From Homalodisca vitripennis (lineage: Eukaryota > Arthropoda > Insecta > Hemiptera > Cicadellidae): DNA of 64,000 nt. The position numbers were made by a program, and so were the translations under genes. The stretch spans positions 1-64,000 of the forward strand of contig NW_025776251.1 in assembly GCF_021130785.1 (NCBI RefSeq), written 5' to 3'. The notes below the pieces were generated by a model that saw only the letters and a program-made list of their open reading frames with translations, searched no databases and had not been told where the DNA came from. Of the stretch, positions 23,488-33,965 are shown piece by piece. Every line of letters begins with the position of its first letter. Within the stretch, counting starts at the first letter, position 1.

Positions 23488-24186
23488 ATCCCTCTCACTA
23501 TGGAATAGTTTCCAAGTTAATATGAATTGTACTTAGATAAAAAACCGAAAATTAAAATGAAAGCCACTGAGTTTGTTACAGCCATAGATGTATGAATTAT
23601 TGTACTGTATTGTAAAATTTACTGTTTTTTGAATATAAAAATGTAGAATATATTTATACCTAATTGTTATGTTGTATTATTTATTTGATTGATGCTGTTA
23701 TAAATGTTTTTGTATGCTGGTTAACTATTCCTTGTGAGATTATTTTTGTAATGTTTGATTATTTTTATTACGTTTGAATTGTTATATTGTAAAATTTACT
23801 GTTTGTTGAATATAAAATGCCGAATAGATTTACACTTTATTATTAAGTTCTATTATTTATTTGATTGATACTGCTATACATGTTTTTGTATGTTGGTTAA
23901 TTACTCCTTGTTAGATAATTTATATAATATATTTATTAAATAACTGTAAACTAATTACTAATGACTGTTAAGTTTTTAAAGTTTATTGTTAAGTTAGTAA
24001 GAAACAACTGAAGTATTAAATAACTCATGGAACTGCCAGTCAACAGTAAAACTTATATTTATATAGTTATTAGTGAACAGTTTTTTTTATACTCCGCACG
24101 CGCTAGGTGAGCGCATGGAGTTTTGATGCATGAATGAGTAACCTTTTGTTTTATACTGGAATTACTGATATTTTGTGTTTTTCCAG

Positions 24187-24358
24187 TGCTAACTCCATTC
24201 CTGACAAGCTGGAGTTGGTATCTCGCCTGAGACTTCCTACAGTGCGGGAGTTTAAAGAGAAGATTAAATGCATCCCTAACCACGCCTGTGGTTCGGACCA
24301 CCTCCTCATATCCTGTACCTTCAAGTGGAGAATCGGAGAACCCTGCCATAAATCCTGA
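24187..24358 (+). pseudogene. EEP last-exon copy 20, open frame
   Basis: Complete exon combining SIPDK (as in the MKF copies) with EKIKC and ACGSDH (as in the reference copies). It is a mosaic consistent with exchange between unit types. Confidence 0.6.
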
Positions 24359-25055
24359 ATCCCTCTCACTATGGAATAGTTTCCAAGTTAATATGAATTG
24401 TACTTAGATAAAAAACCGAAAATTAAAATGAAAGCCACTGAGTTTGTTACAGCCATAGATGTATGAATTATTGTATTGTATTGTAAAATTTACTGTTTTT
24501 TGAATATAAAAATGTAGAATATATTTATACCTAATTGTTATGTTGTATTATTTATTTGATTGATGCTGTTATAAATGTTTTTGTATGCTGGTTAACTATT
24601 CCTTGTGAGATTATTTTTGTAATGTTTGATTATTTTTATTACGTTTGAATTGTTATATTGTAAAATTTACTGTTTGTTGAATATAAAATGCCGAATAGAT
24701 TTACACTTTATTATTAAGTTCTATTATTTATTTGATTGATACTGCTATACATGTTTTTGTATGTTGGTTAATTACTCCTTGTTAGATAATTTATATAATA
24801 TATTTATTAAATAACTGTAAACTAATTACTAATGATTGTTAAGTTTTTAAAGTTTATTGTTAAGTTAGTAAGAAACAACTGAAGTATTAAATAACTCATG
24901 GAACTGCCAGTCAACAGTAAAACTTATATTTATATAGTTATTAGTGAACAGTTTTTTTATACTCCGCACGCGCTAGGTGAGCGCATGGAGTTTTGATGCA
25001 TGAATGAGTAACCTTTTGTTTATACTGGAATTACTGATATTTTGTGTTTTTCCAG

Positions 25056-25227
25056 TGCTAACTCCAGTCCTGACAAGCTGGAGTTGGTATCTCACCTGAG
25101 ACTTCCTACAGTGCGGGAGTTTAAAGAGAAGATTAAATGCATCCCTAACCACGCCTGTGGTTCGGACCACCTCCTCATATCCTGTACCTTCAAGTGGAGA
25201 ATCGGAGAACCCTGCCATATATCCTGA
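25056..25227 (+). pseudogene. EEP last-exon copy 21, open frame
   Basis: Complete exon with SHLRLP and a C-terminal CHIS instead of CHKS. Confidence 0.6.
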
Positions 25228-25925
25228 ATCCCTCTCACTATGGAATAGTATCCAAGTTAATATGAATTGTACTTAGATAAAAAACCGAAAATTAAAATGA
25301 AAGCCACTGAGTTTGTTACAGCCATAGATGTATGAATTATTGTACTGTATTGTAAAATTTACTGTTTTTTTGAATATAAAAATGTAGAATATATTTATAC
25401 CTAATTGTTATGTTGTATTATTTATTTGATTGATGCTGTTATAAATGTTTTTGTATGCTGGTTAACTATTCCTTGTGAGATTATTTTTGTAATGTTTGAT
25501 TATTTTTATTACGTTTGAATTGTTATATTGTAAAATTTACTGTTTGTTGAATATAAAATGCCGAATAGATTTACACTTTATTATTAAGTTCTATTATTTA
25601 TTTGATTGATACTGCTATACATGTTTTTGTATGTTGGTTAATTACTCCTTGTTGGATAATTTGTATAATATATTTATTAAATAACTGTAAACTAATTACT
25701 ACTGACTGTTAAGTTTTTAAAGCTTATTGTTAAGTTAGTAAGAAACAACTGAAGTATTAAATAACTCATGGAACTGCTAGTCAACAGTAAAACTTATATT
25801 TATATAGTTATTAGTGAACAGTTTTTTTATAGTCCGCACGCGCTAGGTGAGCGCATGGAATTTTGATGCATGAATGAGTAACCTTTTGTTTATACTGGAA
25901 TTACTGATATTTTGTGTTTTTCCAC

Positions 25926-25970
25926 TGCTAACTCCATTCCTGACAAGCTGGAGTTGGTATCTCGCCTGAG
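25926..25970 (+). pseudogene. EEP last-exon copy 22, truncated, acceptor lost
   Basis: Only about 45 bp of the exon remain. The acceptor reads TTTTTCCAC instead of CAG. The sequence switches to CR1 ORF2 at a shared AGAC (25969-25972), a microhomology junction. Confidence 0.7.
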
Positions 25971-25972
25971 AC

Positions 25973-26281
25973 GTTGTAGAATTAAGTATTACAGATCATT
26001 ATGGGTTAGTTGTCGTTCTGTCCAATTTAGAAAGTACATTAAAACGGGAAAAATTTTGTTAGGTTTAGACAGAGTTATGTTGCGTAGGCAACTGATATTG
26101 GCTGACTGGATACCTGTATTGAATTATGAATCTGATATAAATAAATGTGTTACTGAGTTTTGTTATATATATATAACAGATGTCACAATTCCTCTTGTTC
26201 ATTAAAGAAACTAAATAGTGAGAATAGAAGGCGGAATTTATATAAGATTTTTTAAATTCTAAAATACCTGAGTGTCAGAGC
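25973..26281 (+). mobile_element. CR1-group ORF2 fragment (duplicate)
   Basis: Nearly identical to 29541-29823 of the CR1 element downstream, then continuing through TCTAAAATACCTGAGTGTCAGAGC. It covers the region between endonuclease and RT. Because it lacks the I-element insertion it is the empty-site copy of that target. Small differences include an expanded TATATATATA near 26165. Confidence 0.88.
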
Positions 26282-26340
26282 ACTTGGAAACTATTCCATA
26301 GTGAGAGGGATTCAGGATTTATGGCTGGGTTCTCCGATTC
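26282..26340 (-). repeat. Inverted last-exon tail
   Basis: Reverse complement of the end of a satellite exon and the bases just after it (the ACTTGGAAACTATTCC side). It is followed directly by Jockey sequence. The same arrangement recurs at 36113-36171. The ATG at 26321 of the apparent chimeric frame comes from this inverted piece, so it is unlikely to be a real start. Confidence 0.88.
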
Positions 26341-27024
26341 AGTGCCCCACCGCCTACTGCCTGCTGTTCCCACACCGGGGATCGAGGTCACTCGAGTAGC
26401 GGTTCACTTCAACGGAGCTGAGCTCGAGATCGCCTCGATCTACAATCCGCCACGGAGGACGCTGAAGCCGCAATGCCTGGAAAACCTGCTGCGGCCTGGC
26501 TTTCCTGCACTTGCGGCAGAGGACTTGAACGCCAAGCACTTGGACTGGGGATGCCGGAGCAACAACGCCGCCGGGAGAGGCCTCAAACGTTTCCTGGAAG
26601 GCCACTAACACGTCCAACTACTGGCCCCTGACGAACCCACCCACTTCCACTACAACACACGACACCATCCAGACATCCTTGACGTTGGTCTAGCCGGATC
26701 ACTTCACGGACACATCGAGGTATTTGCCGTGTCTGACCTCTCGTCAGACCATGTGCCAGTTATCTTCGACCTGCCAGACGGCGGAGCGCCAGTCTACCCT
26801 CCGGCGCGCCCCACCAGGGTAAACTGGCACAAGTACGGCAACTACCTCGCCGACAGACCTCGGCCTCCACCAACTCCTGCCGAATCACCAGACCAGCTAG
26901 ACCAACAAGTACTAGCACTGATCACCACTCTCCAGGAAGCAGTGACCATCTCCTCGTCCCCTCTCTCACGGAAGGAACTCCATCCACCACTTCCTGAGCA
27001 CCTGAGAGTGGAGATTCGACCTGG
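26341..27024 (+). pseudogene. Jockey-type endonuclease fragment, copy A
   Basis: Fragment of the APE-type endonuclease at the start of a Jockey ORF2. It shows LEIASIYNPPRR, DLNAKHLDWGC..NN..GR.L (a GDLNAKH-type motif with Glu in place of Gly), FHYNTRHHPDILDVGLAG, SSDHVPVIFDLPD, and the downstream linker LITTLQEAVTISSSPLSR. CAA to TAA at 26606-26608 (LEGH then stop) breaks the frame; copy B has Gln there. The first endonuclease motifs and all of RT are missing. GC content is far above the surroundings. Confidence 0.88.
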
Positions 27025-27141
27025 GTGTGGAATTTCTTAGTATTTAATTTTAAATTCAGATTAATTGATTAGTCTTTAAAACTGTGTTTGTTTAGTTGTT
27101 TATAAACTGAGTTTAGATAAATAAATACTGTTTCATTTCAG

Positions 27142-27262
27142 GAGTACTACAATAGAACAGAATTTCAAATTCATATCACGCATATCACAATTGGGAATGT
27201 GGGGACGAAGATGAACCGCGGTCTGAGCGCCGAAAGCGTGTAAAGGATTATGTGTTTTATAC
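27142..27262 (+). pseudogene. EEP penultimate exon, degenerate copy
   Basis: Acceptor TTTCATTTCAG precedes a 121 bp block matching the 120 bp exon of the right-hand array. One extra base in CATATCACGCATATC shifts the frame, leading to an early stop, and the donor is altered (TTTTATAC|GTAAAC instead of TTTTATAG|GTAAAC). It could not splice and read correctly. Confidence 0.75.
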
Positions 27263-27834
27263 GTAAACAATTATTGAAGTAAATTCTCTGTTTAATGACA
27301 ATAGAAGGTTTGAAAGAATATGGTCTAGAACATTAACCATCATTATATGTTACTAATTGTTTAACACAACTTTTAGAGAATTGAAATCAATTCTTTTCTG
27401 CAGATGATGATATAACGTATAACGATGGAAGTAAATGTTCAATTAAATATAACCTAACCTTTATGTCTAGTTAGAGGAATGCATGTGTGACTTGTAACTT
27501 GAAATTTCTGAGTCGATACCTGGTTTCATATTGTACCATGGCGGTAATAATATAATGCTGTATTATACTATCATTTCATTCAGATTATGGATACAATAAA
27601 TAAGTAAAATTATCGGTCTGTAAAAATAAAAAACTTAAGTAGGCATTCAGTTGGTTTTAATATGTGTATAGATGCAAGTTGCGCGCAGGCATTTCACTCT
27701 GAGATTTCGATCTACAAGTAACTGTATAGTAGATATAGTAGGTTATAATATTATATGTATAGATAGAAGTTTCAAACTATAAGTAACTGTATAGTGTAAA
27801 GGTTATATATAATATGTGTATGTGTATAGATAGT

Positions 27835-27843
<9 letters not shown>
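27263..27843. other. Intron-like sequence shared with the 2.1 kb array
   Basis: AT-rich sequence with no gene. It is collinear with the intron after each penultimate exon at 39808 onward, including AACCATCATTATATGTTAC, TCTGCAGATGATGATATAAC and GTATAGATAG blocks, but more diverged. Confidence 0.8.

Positions 27844-27875
<32 letters not shown>
27844..27875. repeat. CA microsatellite abutting CR1
   Basis: About 16 CA repeats directly next to the 5' end of CR1 copy 1. It is the same intronic CA position that abuts CR1 copy 2 at 58233. Confidence 0.93.
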
Positions 27876-27877
<2 letters not shown>

Positions 27878-27914
27878 GCAGACCTGTTATCTGGTGCTCC
27901 TTTCTTATCAATCC

Positions 27915-28834
27915 ATGCCTCAAAACTGTGCCTCATGTGATGACCCACTCCCAGACCAATGTGAACATGCAATTTGTTCTGTGTGTAATTTGAAATTGCA
28001 TTTCCGATGTGCTGACATCCTCGAAAGTACCTGGAACCGCATGGGACAGAAAAGAAGGGATGAGTGGAAGTGTAAGGGTTGTACAGGTAAGGGTAGAGCT
28101 TCTAAAGATGTAATAACTAAAATGCATGATGAATTTTTATTGAAAATGGAAGAAACGATCAAACAACAATTTTCTCTTTATGAAAAAAGCATGGCAAACC
28201 AAATGGAAAAATTTAAAAGGTCATTAGAGTACTTTTCAAATAAAATTGATGAATATTAAAATCAAACTAAAGAAAATTTGAATACATGTAAAAGTCTGAA
28301 AAAAAAACATATTCTGATTTAAGACCTGAAAATGAAAATCTGAGGAAGGAAATTAATAAATGTCAGATTCAACTTGAAAATTTGGAGCAATATACAAGAA
28401 ATAAAAATGTTCAGATTGAGGGTGTTCCAGAATTGAATTGTGAAACAATGACTGATATTGTGGAGAAATTGTCTACACTATCTGGTGTCCCAGTTAACTT
28501 TGAAACGGATGTACAGGCTGTTCATAGAATCCCCACCGAGCGTGAAAAAGGGCCAAAACCTATTATACTACAATTTTCAAATCAACAAAAGCGGGATAGC
28601 TTCTTGAAATCGTGTAAAAAAGGAAACATAAAGTCAACTGATTTTTCTCGGGCTGTGCCATCTACAAATGTCTATGTTAATGAACATCTAACACCCTACA
28701 ATCGAAACTTACTCTATCATGCTAAAAAGCTTAGGGAGAAGGGGTTTAAATTTGTGTGGACTGTGGAGGGCAAGGTGTTTGTAAGGAAATCAGAAAACGA
28801 CCGAAAAATACGTGTGTACTCTGTTGATGGTTAG
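27915..28834 (+). pseudogene. CR1-group ORF1 protein (PHD finger plus RRM-like)
   Basis: ORF1 proteins of this group bind RNA and help assemble the retrotransposition particle. ATG at 27915 opens a PHD-like zinc finger: CASCDDPLPDQCEHAICSVC, then H and C in LKLHFRCAD, then W-K-C-K-G-C. A Lys/Glu-rich probable coiled coil follows. TAA at 28257-28259 interrupts the frame, which continues in the same phase to an A-run near 28300 where a frameshift occurs. The remainder (about 28315-28834) starts with a heptad-like stretch leading to NLEQYTRNKNVQIEGVPE, the typical start of the L1/FP25-like RRM domain. Two lesions, otherwise well kept. Confidence 0.85.
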
Positions 28835-28918
28835 CAAGCATATGGGAGGTTGTGGGAAACCTCCGATTAAAGGTGTTAAGACTGTATATGTGGCACTGTT
28901 TAACTTTTTTGAATTTAA

Positions 28919-29826
28919 ATGGTAGATTGCAGTGTTTTAATGACATTAAAATATTCTGTTTAAACATTCGCAGCTTAGAAAACACTATGATGAGCTGATT
29001 TTGCATTTAAATAATTTACCAATCACCTATAGCATTATAATATTAACAGAAGTATGGATTAAAAGTGGTGAAGAGGACATGTATCAGATGGATGGTTACA
29101 GCATGTTGTTCCAGCCGAGGCCAGACAATCAGGCAGGTGGTGTAGTTATCTACATGAACTCTGACCTCCAATACAGCTACTGCCCCATCCTCCTACCCAC
29201 AGCTGAGATAGTCAAAGTTGTTTTTAATGTAAACTGTAATAGTAAAACTTTAAATGTATCACTGTTTGGAATTTACTGTCAATGTAAACACACTTACAAT
29301 CAATTTAAAAATGATTTTGAAAATATTCTAAGTGAGTCAGCAAATCCAACAATAATAATTGGCGATATTAATATTTGCATTTCAAAGGGTACTGGTTCAG
29401 GAATGCAATATCTAAATTTGATTTCTTCCTATGGTTTCGAAAGTTGTGTAAATAGTCCTACTAGAATAGTAAATGGGTCGGAATCATGCCTTGACCATGT
29501 TTTAGTAAAAAATTCAAAAGATATAAAGTTTAGTTCAGACGTTGTAGCATTAAGTATTACAGATCATTATGGGTTAGTTGTCGTTCTGTCCAATTTAGAA
29601 AGTACATTAAAACGGGAAAAATTTTGTTAGGTTTAGACAGAGTTATGTTGCGTAGGCAACTGATATTGGCTGACTGGATACCTGTATTGAATTATGAATC
29701 TGATATAAATAAATGTGCTACTGAGTTTTGTAATATATATAACAGATGTCACAATTCCTCTTGTTCATTAAAGAAACTAAATAGTAAGAATAGAAGGCGG
29801 AATTTATATAAGATTTTTAAAATTCT
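28919..29826 (+). pseudogene. CR1-group ORF2, endonuclease part
   Basis: N-terminal APE-type endonuclease of ORF2, which nicks target DNA. It shows IFCLNIRSL near 28951-28978, a frameshift, then KHYDELILHLNNL, ILTEVWIKSGEE (the catalytic Glu region), GGVVIYMNSDLQYSY, IIIGDINICI, SCLDHVLVKN, and SITDHYGLVVVLSN with the final catalytic Asp-His. A second frameshift near 29625 precedes the linker LILADWIPVLNYESDINKC. There is no clear upstream ATG in frame. Confidence 0.82.
29814..29826. repeat. Target-site duplication of the I element, left copy
   Basis: TTTTTAAAATTCT before the insertion matches TTTTTAAATTCT at 36080-36091 after it, with one base of length difference. The uninterrupted site is seen at about 26249-26260. 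Confidence 0.85.
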
Positions 29827-29850
29827 TTTTTTTTTTTTTTTTTTTTTTTT

Positions 29851-30226
29851 ATAAGGAGGTTATCAATGCCCGTATGGTTAACGAACACCTACACTTTAAA
29901 ATATGGTGTCACGTTATCAGTACAAAGAATAGACAACGGATCGCTGTGTCAAAGAAAATTATCACATTAAGACAATAAGAAAAACAACAGCAGTGAACAG
30001 AGGACTAATACTAAATAACAAAAATAGCCGAGAGGCTGTAAAGGGGCCCAATAATTAAAATATGTCAGATAAATAATAACAATATAAATATAACAACAAT
30101 CTAATGCTAAAACCAGGTAAGTTAGTGAAGGTAAGGTTGTAAAGGGACCCACCCTCACTAATAACAAATAACAATAACAAATAAATAGAAGGACAAAGTA
30201 TATAACTTAACAGGTACTCGCTCAGA
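29851..30226 (-). other. I-element 3' untranslated region
   Basis: A-rich on the element's strand; no frame of note. It lies between the ORF2 stop and the poly(A) tract. Confidence 0.8.
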
Positions 30227-33200
30227 TCAAATCTTTGAGATAAGACTCGTTCTTCTTAAGAATTCAAAAAGTTTTACAATGACCGACTCATCATCCCCCA
30301 ACAGATCGAATAGACTTGCTGGGATCTGACAAGATCGTCTTTGCATTGTATAATCACGGCATTCGACCAAAATATGCTCGACACTCAGAGCCACTCCACA
30401 AAACGCACACTCCGGGGGATCCCCGCGGCTCATGAGGTACCCGTGAGTCAGCAGCGTGTGACCGATTCGCAACCGACACAACACTACTTCTTCTCTGCGG
30501 TTCTCGCGGATGGCTGTCCCCCAGGGAGCTACTGTGTGTTTTATGGCTCTCAGTTTGTTGCACACCGTCCGAGACCAAGAGTCACCCCAAACTCGTCTTA
30601 ACTTCTCCTTCACCATTGGCTTTAGGTCTGACCCTGCCACCATAGCAGTAAAAGGAGGAAGCTCATGAACACTCCCAGCAGCCCTGTCGGCAAGCTCATT
30701 TCCGGGAATTCCCGCGTGACCAGGCACCCACACCAGAACAACCTGTATATTTTGGACTTGAAGTCTGTGAATGGCACATCGGATGTCGCGCACAAGGACA
30801 TGTTTTGGATACATGTCCTTGATTGCTTGCAGACTACTAAGCGAGTCGGAGCAGATGACCAGCCTTCTGGTCCTGGGGCAGACGATGTTCAATGCTTTAA
30901 AAATAGCGGTCAGTTCTGCCGTGTAGACTGACGCTACAGAGGGCAGAAAGAATCTATATTCACGACTCGCCGTTATGAACGCACATCCGGTGCCATCCTC
31001 CGACTTAGATCCATCAGTGTAAATTATGTCGCAAGGTGCCCGAGCACTCAAGAGTTCCCGGAAAGCCTGCGTGAACACTAAATTAGAAGTGCTTCCTTTC
31101 TTGTACTTGTGAAGTGACAGGACAACTTCGGGACTTAATACTAACCAGGGAGGAATATCACTCTGGTAGCATTGACTTACTTGGTACTCCTCGATACCAA
31201 GGTCCGAGAGGAGCACTTTAGCCCTTACTCCAAGGGGAGCTGAGATGTTAGGGCGATTGGCATAGACTTCGAGCAAGTCACTTTCAAATACGTGTTCATA
31301 TGCCGGATTTTCGGGCTTGGCTTTAAGGGAGTGAAAATAATTTATGACAAGTTGCTTGCGTCTCATATCCAGCATTGGTTCACTAGCCTCCGCTAATAAG
31401 CTAGGTGTAGGGCTTGAACGAAAAGCTCCAGTAGCCAACCTGATCGCAGAGTGGTGAACCGAGTCAAGCATTCCTAACGCGCTTGGCCGGGCAGAATAAT
31501 AAACCTGAGAACCATAGTCAAGGCACGAACGGACAAAAGCTTTGTAGAAACGCAGCATACATGTTCTGTCCGCGCCCCACTTGGTCCCAGTAAGAACTCG
31601 AAGCATATTTAGCCTTTGTAAACATTTTGCCTTGAGAGATTTTAAGTGAGGGATCCATGTAAGTCGGGAATCAAATGTAAGACCCAAGAATCTCACATTC
31701 CGACTTGATGTTATTCGGGATCTGTTCAAGGTAAGTGTCGGTTCTAAATAGTTTCTTAGTCTGGAGAACGTTATACATTGGGTTTTGGAAGTAGAGAACG
31801 AAAATCCCGTCCGCCGACTCCATTCCTCCAGGCGCCTTATGGTTAGCTGCAGGGAACGCTCCGCCGTAGCAAGTCTTCTTGCAGAGACGTAAACGGCGAA
31901 GTTGTCCACAAACAAAGAACAGCGCACAGGACGGCGAACACACGCCGTTATGCCGTTTATGGCGACGGCGAATAACGTGCAGCTCAAAACGCTTCCCTGT
32001 GGTACCCCGTTTTCCAGATTGCTTGTGCTTGATAGGTTTGTCCCTAGTCTAACCTGAAATGTACGGTCAGACATGAACCCCTGAATGAAAGCCAGCATAT
32101 TACCACTCACTCCCCATGCCTGGAAAGTGTTAATGATGCCTCTCCGCCACGCTGTGTCATATGCCTTTTCCAGATCAAAAAAGACAGCGACTACTTGCTT
32201 TCGCTCAAGGAATGCGTCACGTATGGTTGTCTCAAGGGAAACCATGAGGTCCAACGTCGATCGTCCTTGGCGAAAGCCGCATTGCTCTCTCGAAAGGAGA
32301 TTGTTCTTTTCGAGGAACCAGATTAGTCTACGGTTTACCATCCGCTCCAACACCTTAGAAAGGCAGCTGGTAAGCGAGATGGGCCGGTAGCTAGACGGAG
32401 ATAGTTTGTCCTGTCCCGGTTTGTATAAGGGGATGACGTGGGATTTACGCCAAGCAAGCGGGAAAGTTTGTTCCTCAAACACTCTATTGTAGAGCGCTAA
32501 GAGGGCCCCCTTACCCTCTGAGGGTAAATGTCTAAGCATAGCATAGTGCACGTCATCCGGACCAGGAGCAGAGTTGGAAGTACATGACAGTGCGGAGTCC
32601 AACTCCTGCATCGAAAAACTTTTATTTAAGGGACATGGATTTGGCTTGTTGAGTAGTATGTCTGTTTGTTCAGAATATAGCTTATATCTCAAAAACTCAG
32701 GACAGTAAGACGAACTTTTTGAAACCTCCGATATGGAGGAGGCCAACAGGTCGGCAACATCCCGGGGATCAGTCACAACGTCTCCGCCCGACTTGAGTCC
32801 CAAAATTGGCAAAGGTTGGGGTTTGCCGCATACCGACCTTAACCTTCTCCATACTACGGCCTTAGGAGTTGTTCGAGATATTGTGGTCACGAAATTTTGC
32901 CATGAGGTTCTTCGGGAATTTCTGAAGACTCGTCGCGTTTTTGCCCTATGGAACCGGTAGGTTTCAAGATTTTCTTGGGTTGAGCGTTTGTTGAATCTTC
33001 GCAGGGCGCGTCTTCGCTCTCGCAATGCTCTCGAACACTCCTCTGTCCACCAAGAAACATTTTTTCGTCTTGGTTCGGGTGATGTCTTCGGAATGCTATC
33101 CTGAGCTGCAGTTATTATAGAGTTTGTAAAAAGTTCTACTACAGTATTTATGTCCAATGGAGTATTTATATCAAGTAATGTAAATTGTTTTTGGAATTTA

Positions 33201-33916
33201 TCCCAGTCACCTTTGTCGAGGATCCATTTTGGTCTTCTAGTGATATTCAACGAAGAATCAGGTATTTTGATCTGAATTGGGAAGTGATCACTCCCGAATG
33301 TATCGGAGAGGACCTCCCAATCGAATCTATGAGCAAGTTCTGGACTGCATATAGATAAATCTATAGCAGACCGACCTCCCGTCCTAGGACACAGGTAAGT
33401 TGGGGATCCGTCATTAAGGACAAAGATATTGTGATCTCCGAGGACTCTTGCGACCAAATTTCCCCTTGATGTGGAATGGTCTGACCCCCAACTGGAATGG
33501 TGGGCATTGAAGTCGCCTAGGAGAAGAAAAGGCTTTGGTAACTGGCCGATCAGTGCCTCGAGATCACCTTGACAGAGGGTGACTGGGATTGGTGGAAAGT
33601 AGACGGTACATATATAAAGTTTAATCGGGACTTGGATTAACACACAAACACATTGGAGATTGGAGTGGAGGGGCACCTCAGAGGCACCTAGGGATTCATC
33701 CACGAATAGAGCAACGCCACCACAGGCATGCCCGTCGTGAGGGAAATCTTCCCGAAAGATGTCAAATCCCTTCAAGGGGGTTTGGCATGCAGGGTGGAGT
33801 TTAGTCTCTTGGATGCTAATTACATGAGGTTTTTTGTTTTGTAAAAGATGTTTTACATCTTCCAAATGTCCGCGATAACCATTAATATTCCACTGGATAA
33901 TTTTGAATTCGTTCAT
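30227..33916 (-). CDS. I-type ORF2 polyprotein (endonuclease, RT, RNase H)
   Basis: Uninterrupted 1229-residue protein that would nick the target, copy the RNA and degrade the template. APE-type endonuclease about 1-220: QWNINGYRG, Glu37 in SIQETKL, LLLGDFNAHHSSWGS, GSDHFPIQI. RT about 450-760: SYRPISLTSCLSKVLERMV, QCGFRQGRSTLDLMVSLE, FFDLEKAYDTAW (motif A), NGVPQGSVLSCTLF (motif B). Motif C reads FVDNFAVYV, Asp671-Asn672, where the family has two Asp; the Asn codon is at 31901-31903. RNase H about 960-1090: YTDGSKS (Asp968), AELTAI, CSDSLSSLQAI, HAGIPGNELAD. The C-terminal CAFC..H..C zinc motif is near 1170. The ATG lies 49 bp past the ORF1 stop. The Asn should cripple RT activity unless it is a sequencing error. 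Confidence 0.95.
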   Translation of the reverse strand: MNEFKIIQWNINGYRGHLEDVKHLLQNKKPHVISIQETKLHPACQTPLKGFDIFREDFPHDGHACGGVALFVDESLGASEVPLHSNLQCVCVLIQVPIKLYICTVYFPPIPVTLCQGDLEALIGQLPKPFLLLGDFNAHHSSWGSDHSTSRGNLVARVLGDHNIFVLNDGSPTYLCPRTGGRSAIDLSICSPELAHRFDWEVLSDTFGSDHFPIQIKIPDSSLNITRRPKWILDKGDWDKFQKQFTLLDINTPLDINTVVELFTNSIITAAQDSIPKTSPEPRRKNVSWWTEECSRALRERRRALRRFNKRSTQENLETYRFHRAKTRRVFRNSRRTSWQNFVTTISRTTPKAVVWRRLRSVCGKPQPLPILGLKSGGDVVTDPRDVADLLASSISEVSKSSSYCPEFLRYKLYSEQTDILLNKPNPCPLNKSFSMQELDSALSCTSNSAPGPDDVHYAMLRHLPSEGKGALLALYNRVFEEQTFPLAWRKSHVIPLYKPGQDKLSPSSYRPISLTSCLSKVLERMVNRRLIWFLEKNNLLSREQCGFRQGRSTLDLMVSLETTIRDAFLERKQVVAVFFDLEKAYDTAWRRGIINTFQAWGVSGNMLAFIQGFMSDRTFQVRLGTNLSSTSNLENGVPQGSVLSCTLFAVAINGITACVRRPVRCSLFVDNFAVYVSARRLATAERSLQLTIRRLEEWSRRTGFSFSTSKTQCITFSRLRNYLEPTLTLNRSRITSSRNVRFLGLTFDSRLTWIPHLKSLKAKCLQRLNMLRVLTGTKWGADRTCMLRFYKAFVRSCLDYGSQVYYSARPSALGMLDSVHHSAIRLATGAFRSSPTPSLLAEASEPMLDMRRKQLVINYFHSLKAKPENPAYEHVFESDLLEVYANRPNISAPLGVRAKVLLSDLGIEEYQVSQCYQSDIPPWLVLSPEVVLSLHKYKKGSTSNLVFTQAFRELLSARAPCDIIYTDGSKSEDGTGCAFITASREYRFFLPSVASVYTAELTAIFKALNIVCPRTRRLVICSDSLSSLQAIKDMYPKHVLVRDIRCAIHRLQVQNIQVVLVWVPGHAGIPGNELADRAAGSVHELPPFTAMVAGSDLKPMVKEKLRRVWGDSWSRTVCNKLRAIKHTVAPWGTAIRENRREEVVLCRLRIGHTLLTHGYLMSRGDPPECAFCGVALSVEHILVECRDYTMQRRSCQIPASLFDLLGDDESVIVKLFEFLRRTSLISKI
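31901..31906 (-). other. Altered RT catalytic motif (Asp-Asn)
   Basis: The codons read GAC AAC on the coding strand. The RT motif C of non-LTR elements normally has two adjacent Asp, and the second is needed for metal binding. One G to A change accounts for the difference. Confidence 0.8.
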
Positions 33917-33965
33917 GTTTTATTTAACTGTATGTAATTTTCTGTCTGTTTTTATTTTTATTAAG

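Larger units (their letters stand above)
1..25970 (+). repeat. Tandem array of last-exon units (about 865 bp satellite)
   Basis: Head-to-tail array of 22 copies of a unit carrying one exon-like block. Exon starts are at 5, 874, 1570, 4820, 6042, 6902, 11585, 12446, 13306, 14669, 15528, 16901, 17762, 18631, 19857, 20717, 21587, 22446, 23316, 24187, 25056 and 25926. Spacings fall into classes: 859-871 bp (short), 1222-1226 bp (long, with a CA tract), 1363-1373 bp (long plus an extra internal duplication) and one of 696 bp. The two larger gaps are a LINE (2027-4411) and a piggyBac element (6971-10778). Subtracting these insertions restores spacings of 869 and 871 bp. The array ends at 25970, where a unit is cut inside its exon and joined to a CR1 fragment. 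Copies differ by scattered substitutions and small indels, which points to recent amplification. Copy number could be affected by assembly. Confidence 0.93.
27876..29826 (+). mobile_element. CR1-group non-LTR element, 5' half (copy 1)
   Basis: Carries ORF1 (PHD finger, coiled coil, RRM-like) and the endonuclease part of ORF2. The I element at 29827-36079 interrupts it in the linker after the endonuclease. The sequence resumes for about 33 bp (36080-36112) before the rearranged inverted tail, so RT and the 3' end are missing. Its 5' end matches copy 2 from GTGCAGACCTGTTATCTGG on. The two copies together cover nearly the whole element. Confidence 0.88.

Noticed and set aside
1..25970. CRISPR-like array
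   Set aside because: Repeats are hundreds of bases long, with no short repeat-spacer pattern, in clearly eukaryotic DNA.
26321..26608. Apparent gene start MAGFSDSVPHR joined to the Jockey endonuclease
   Set aside because: The ATG and first residues come from an inverted last-exon tail joined to a truncated element; a chimeric frame, not a gene.
27390..27480. Alternative acceptor TTTTCTGCAG|ATGATGATATAAC after the penultimate exon
   Set aside because: Splicing to it gives an immediate stop (AGA TGA), so it would not extend the protein. The TTTTTCCAG acceptor restores DYVFYS.
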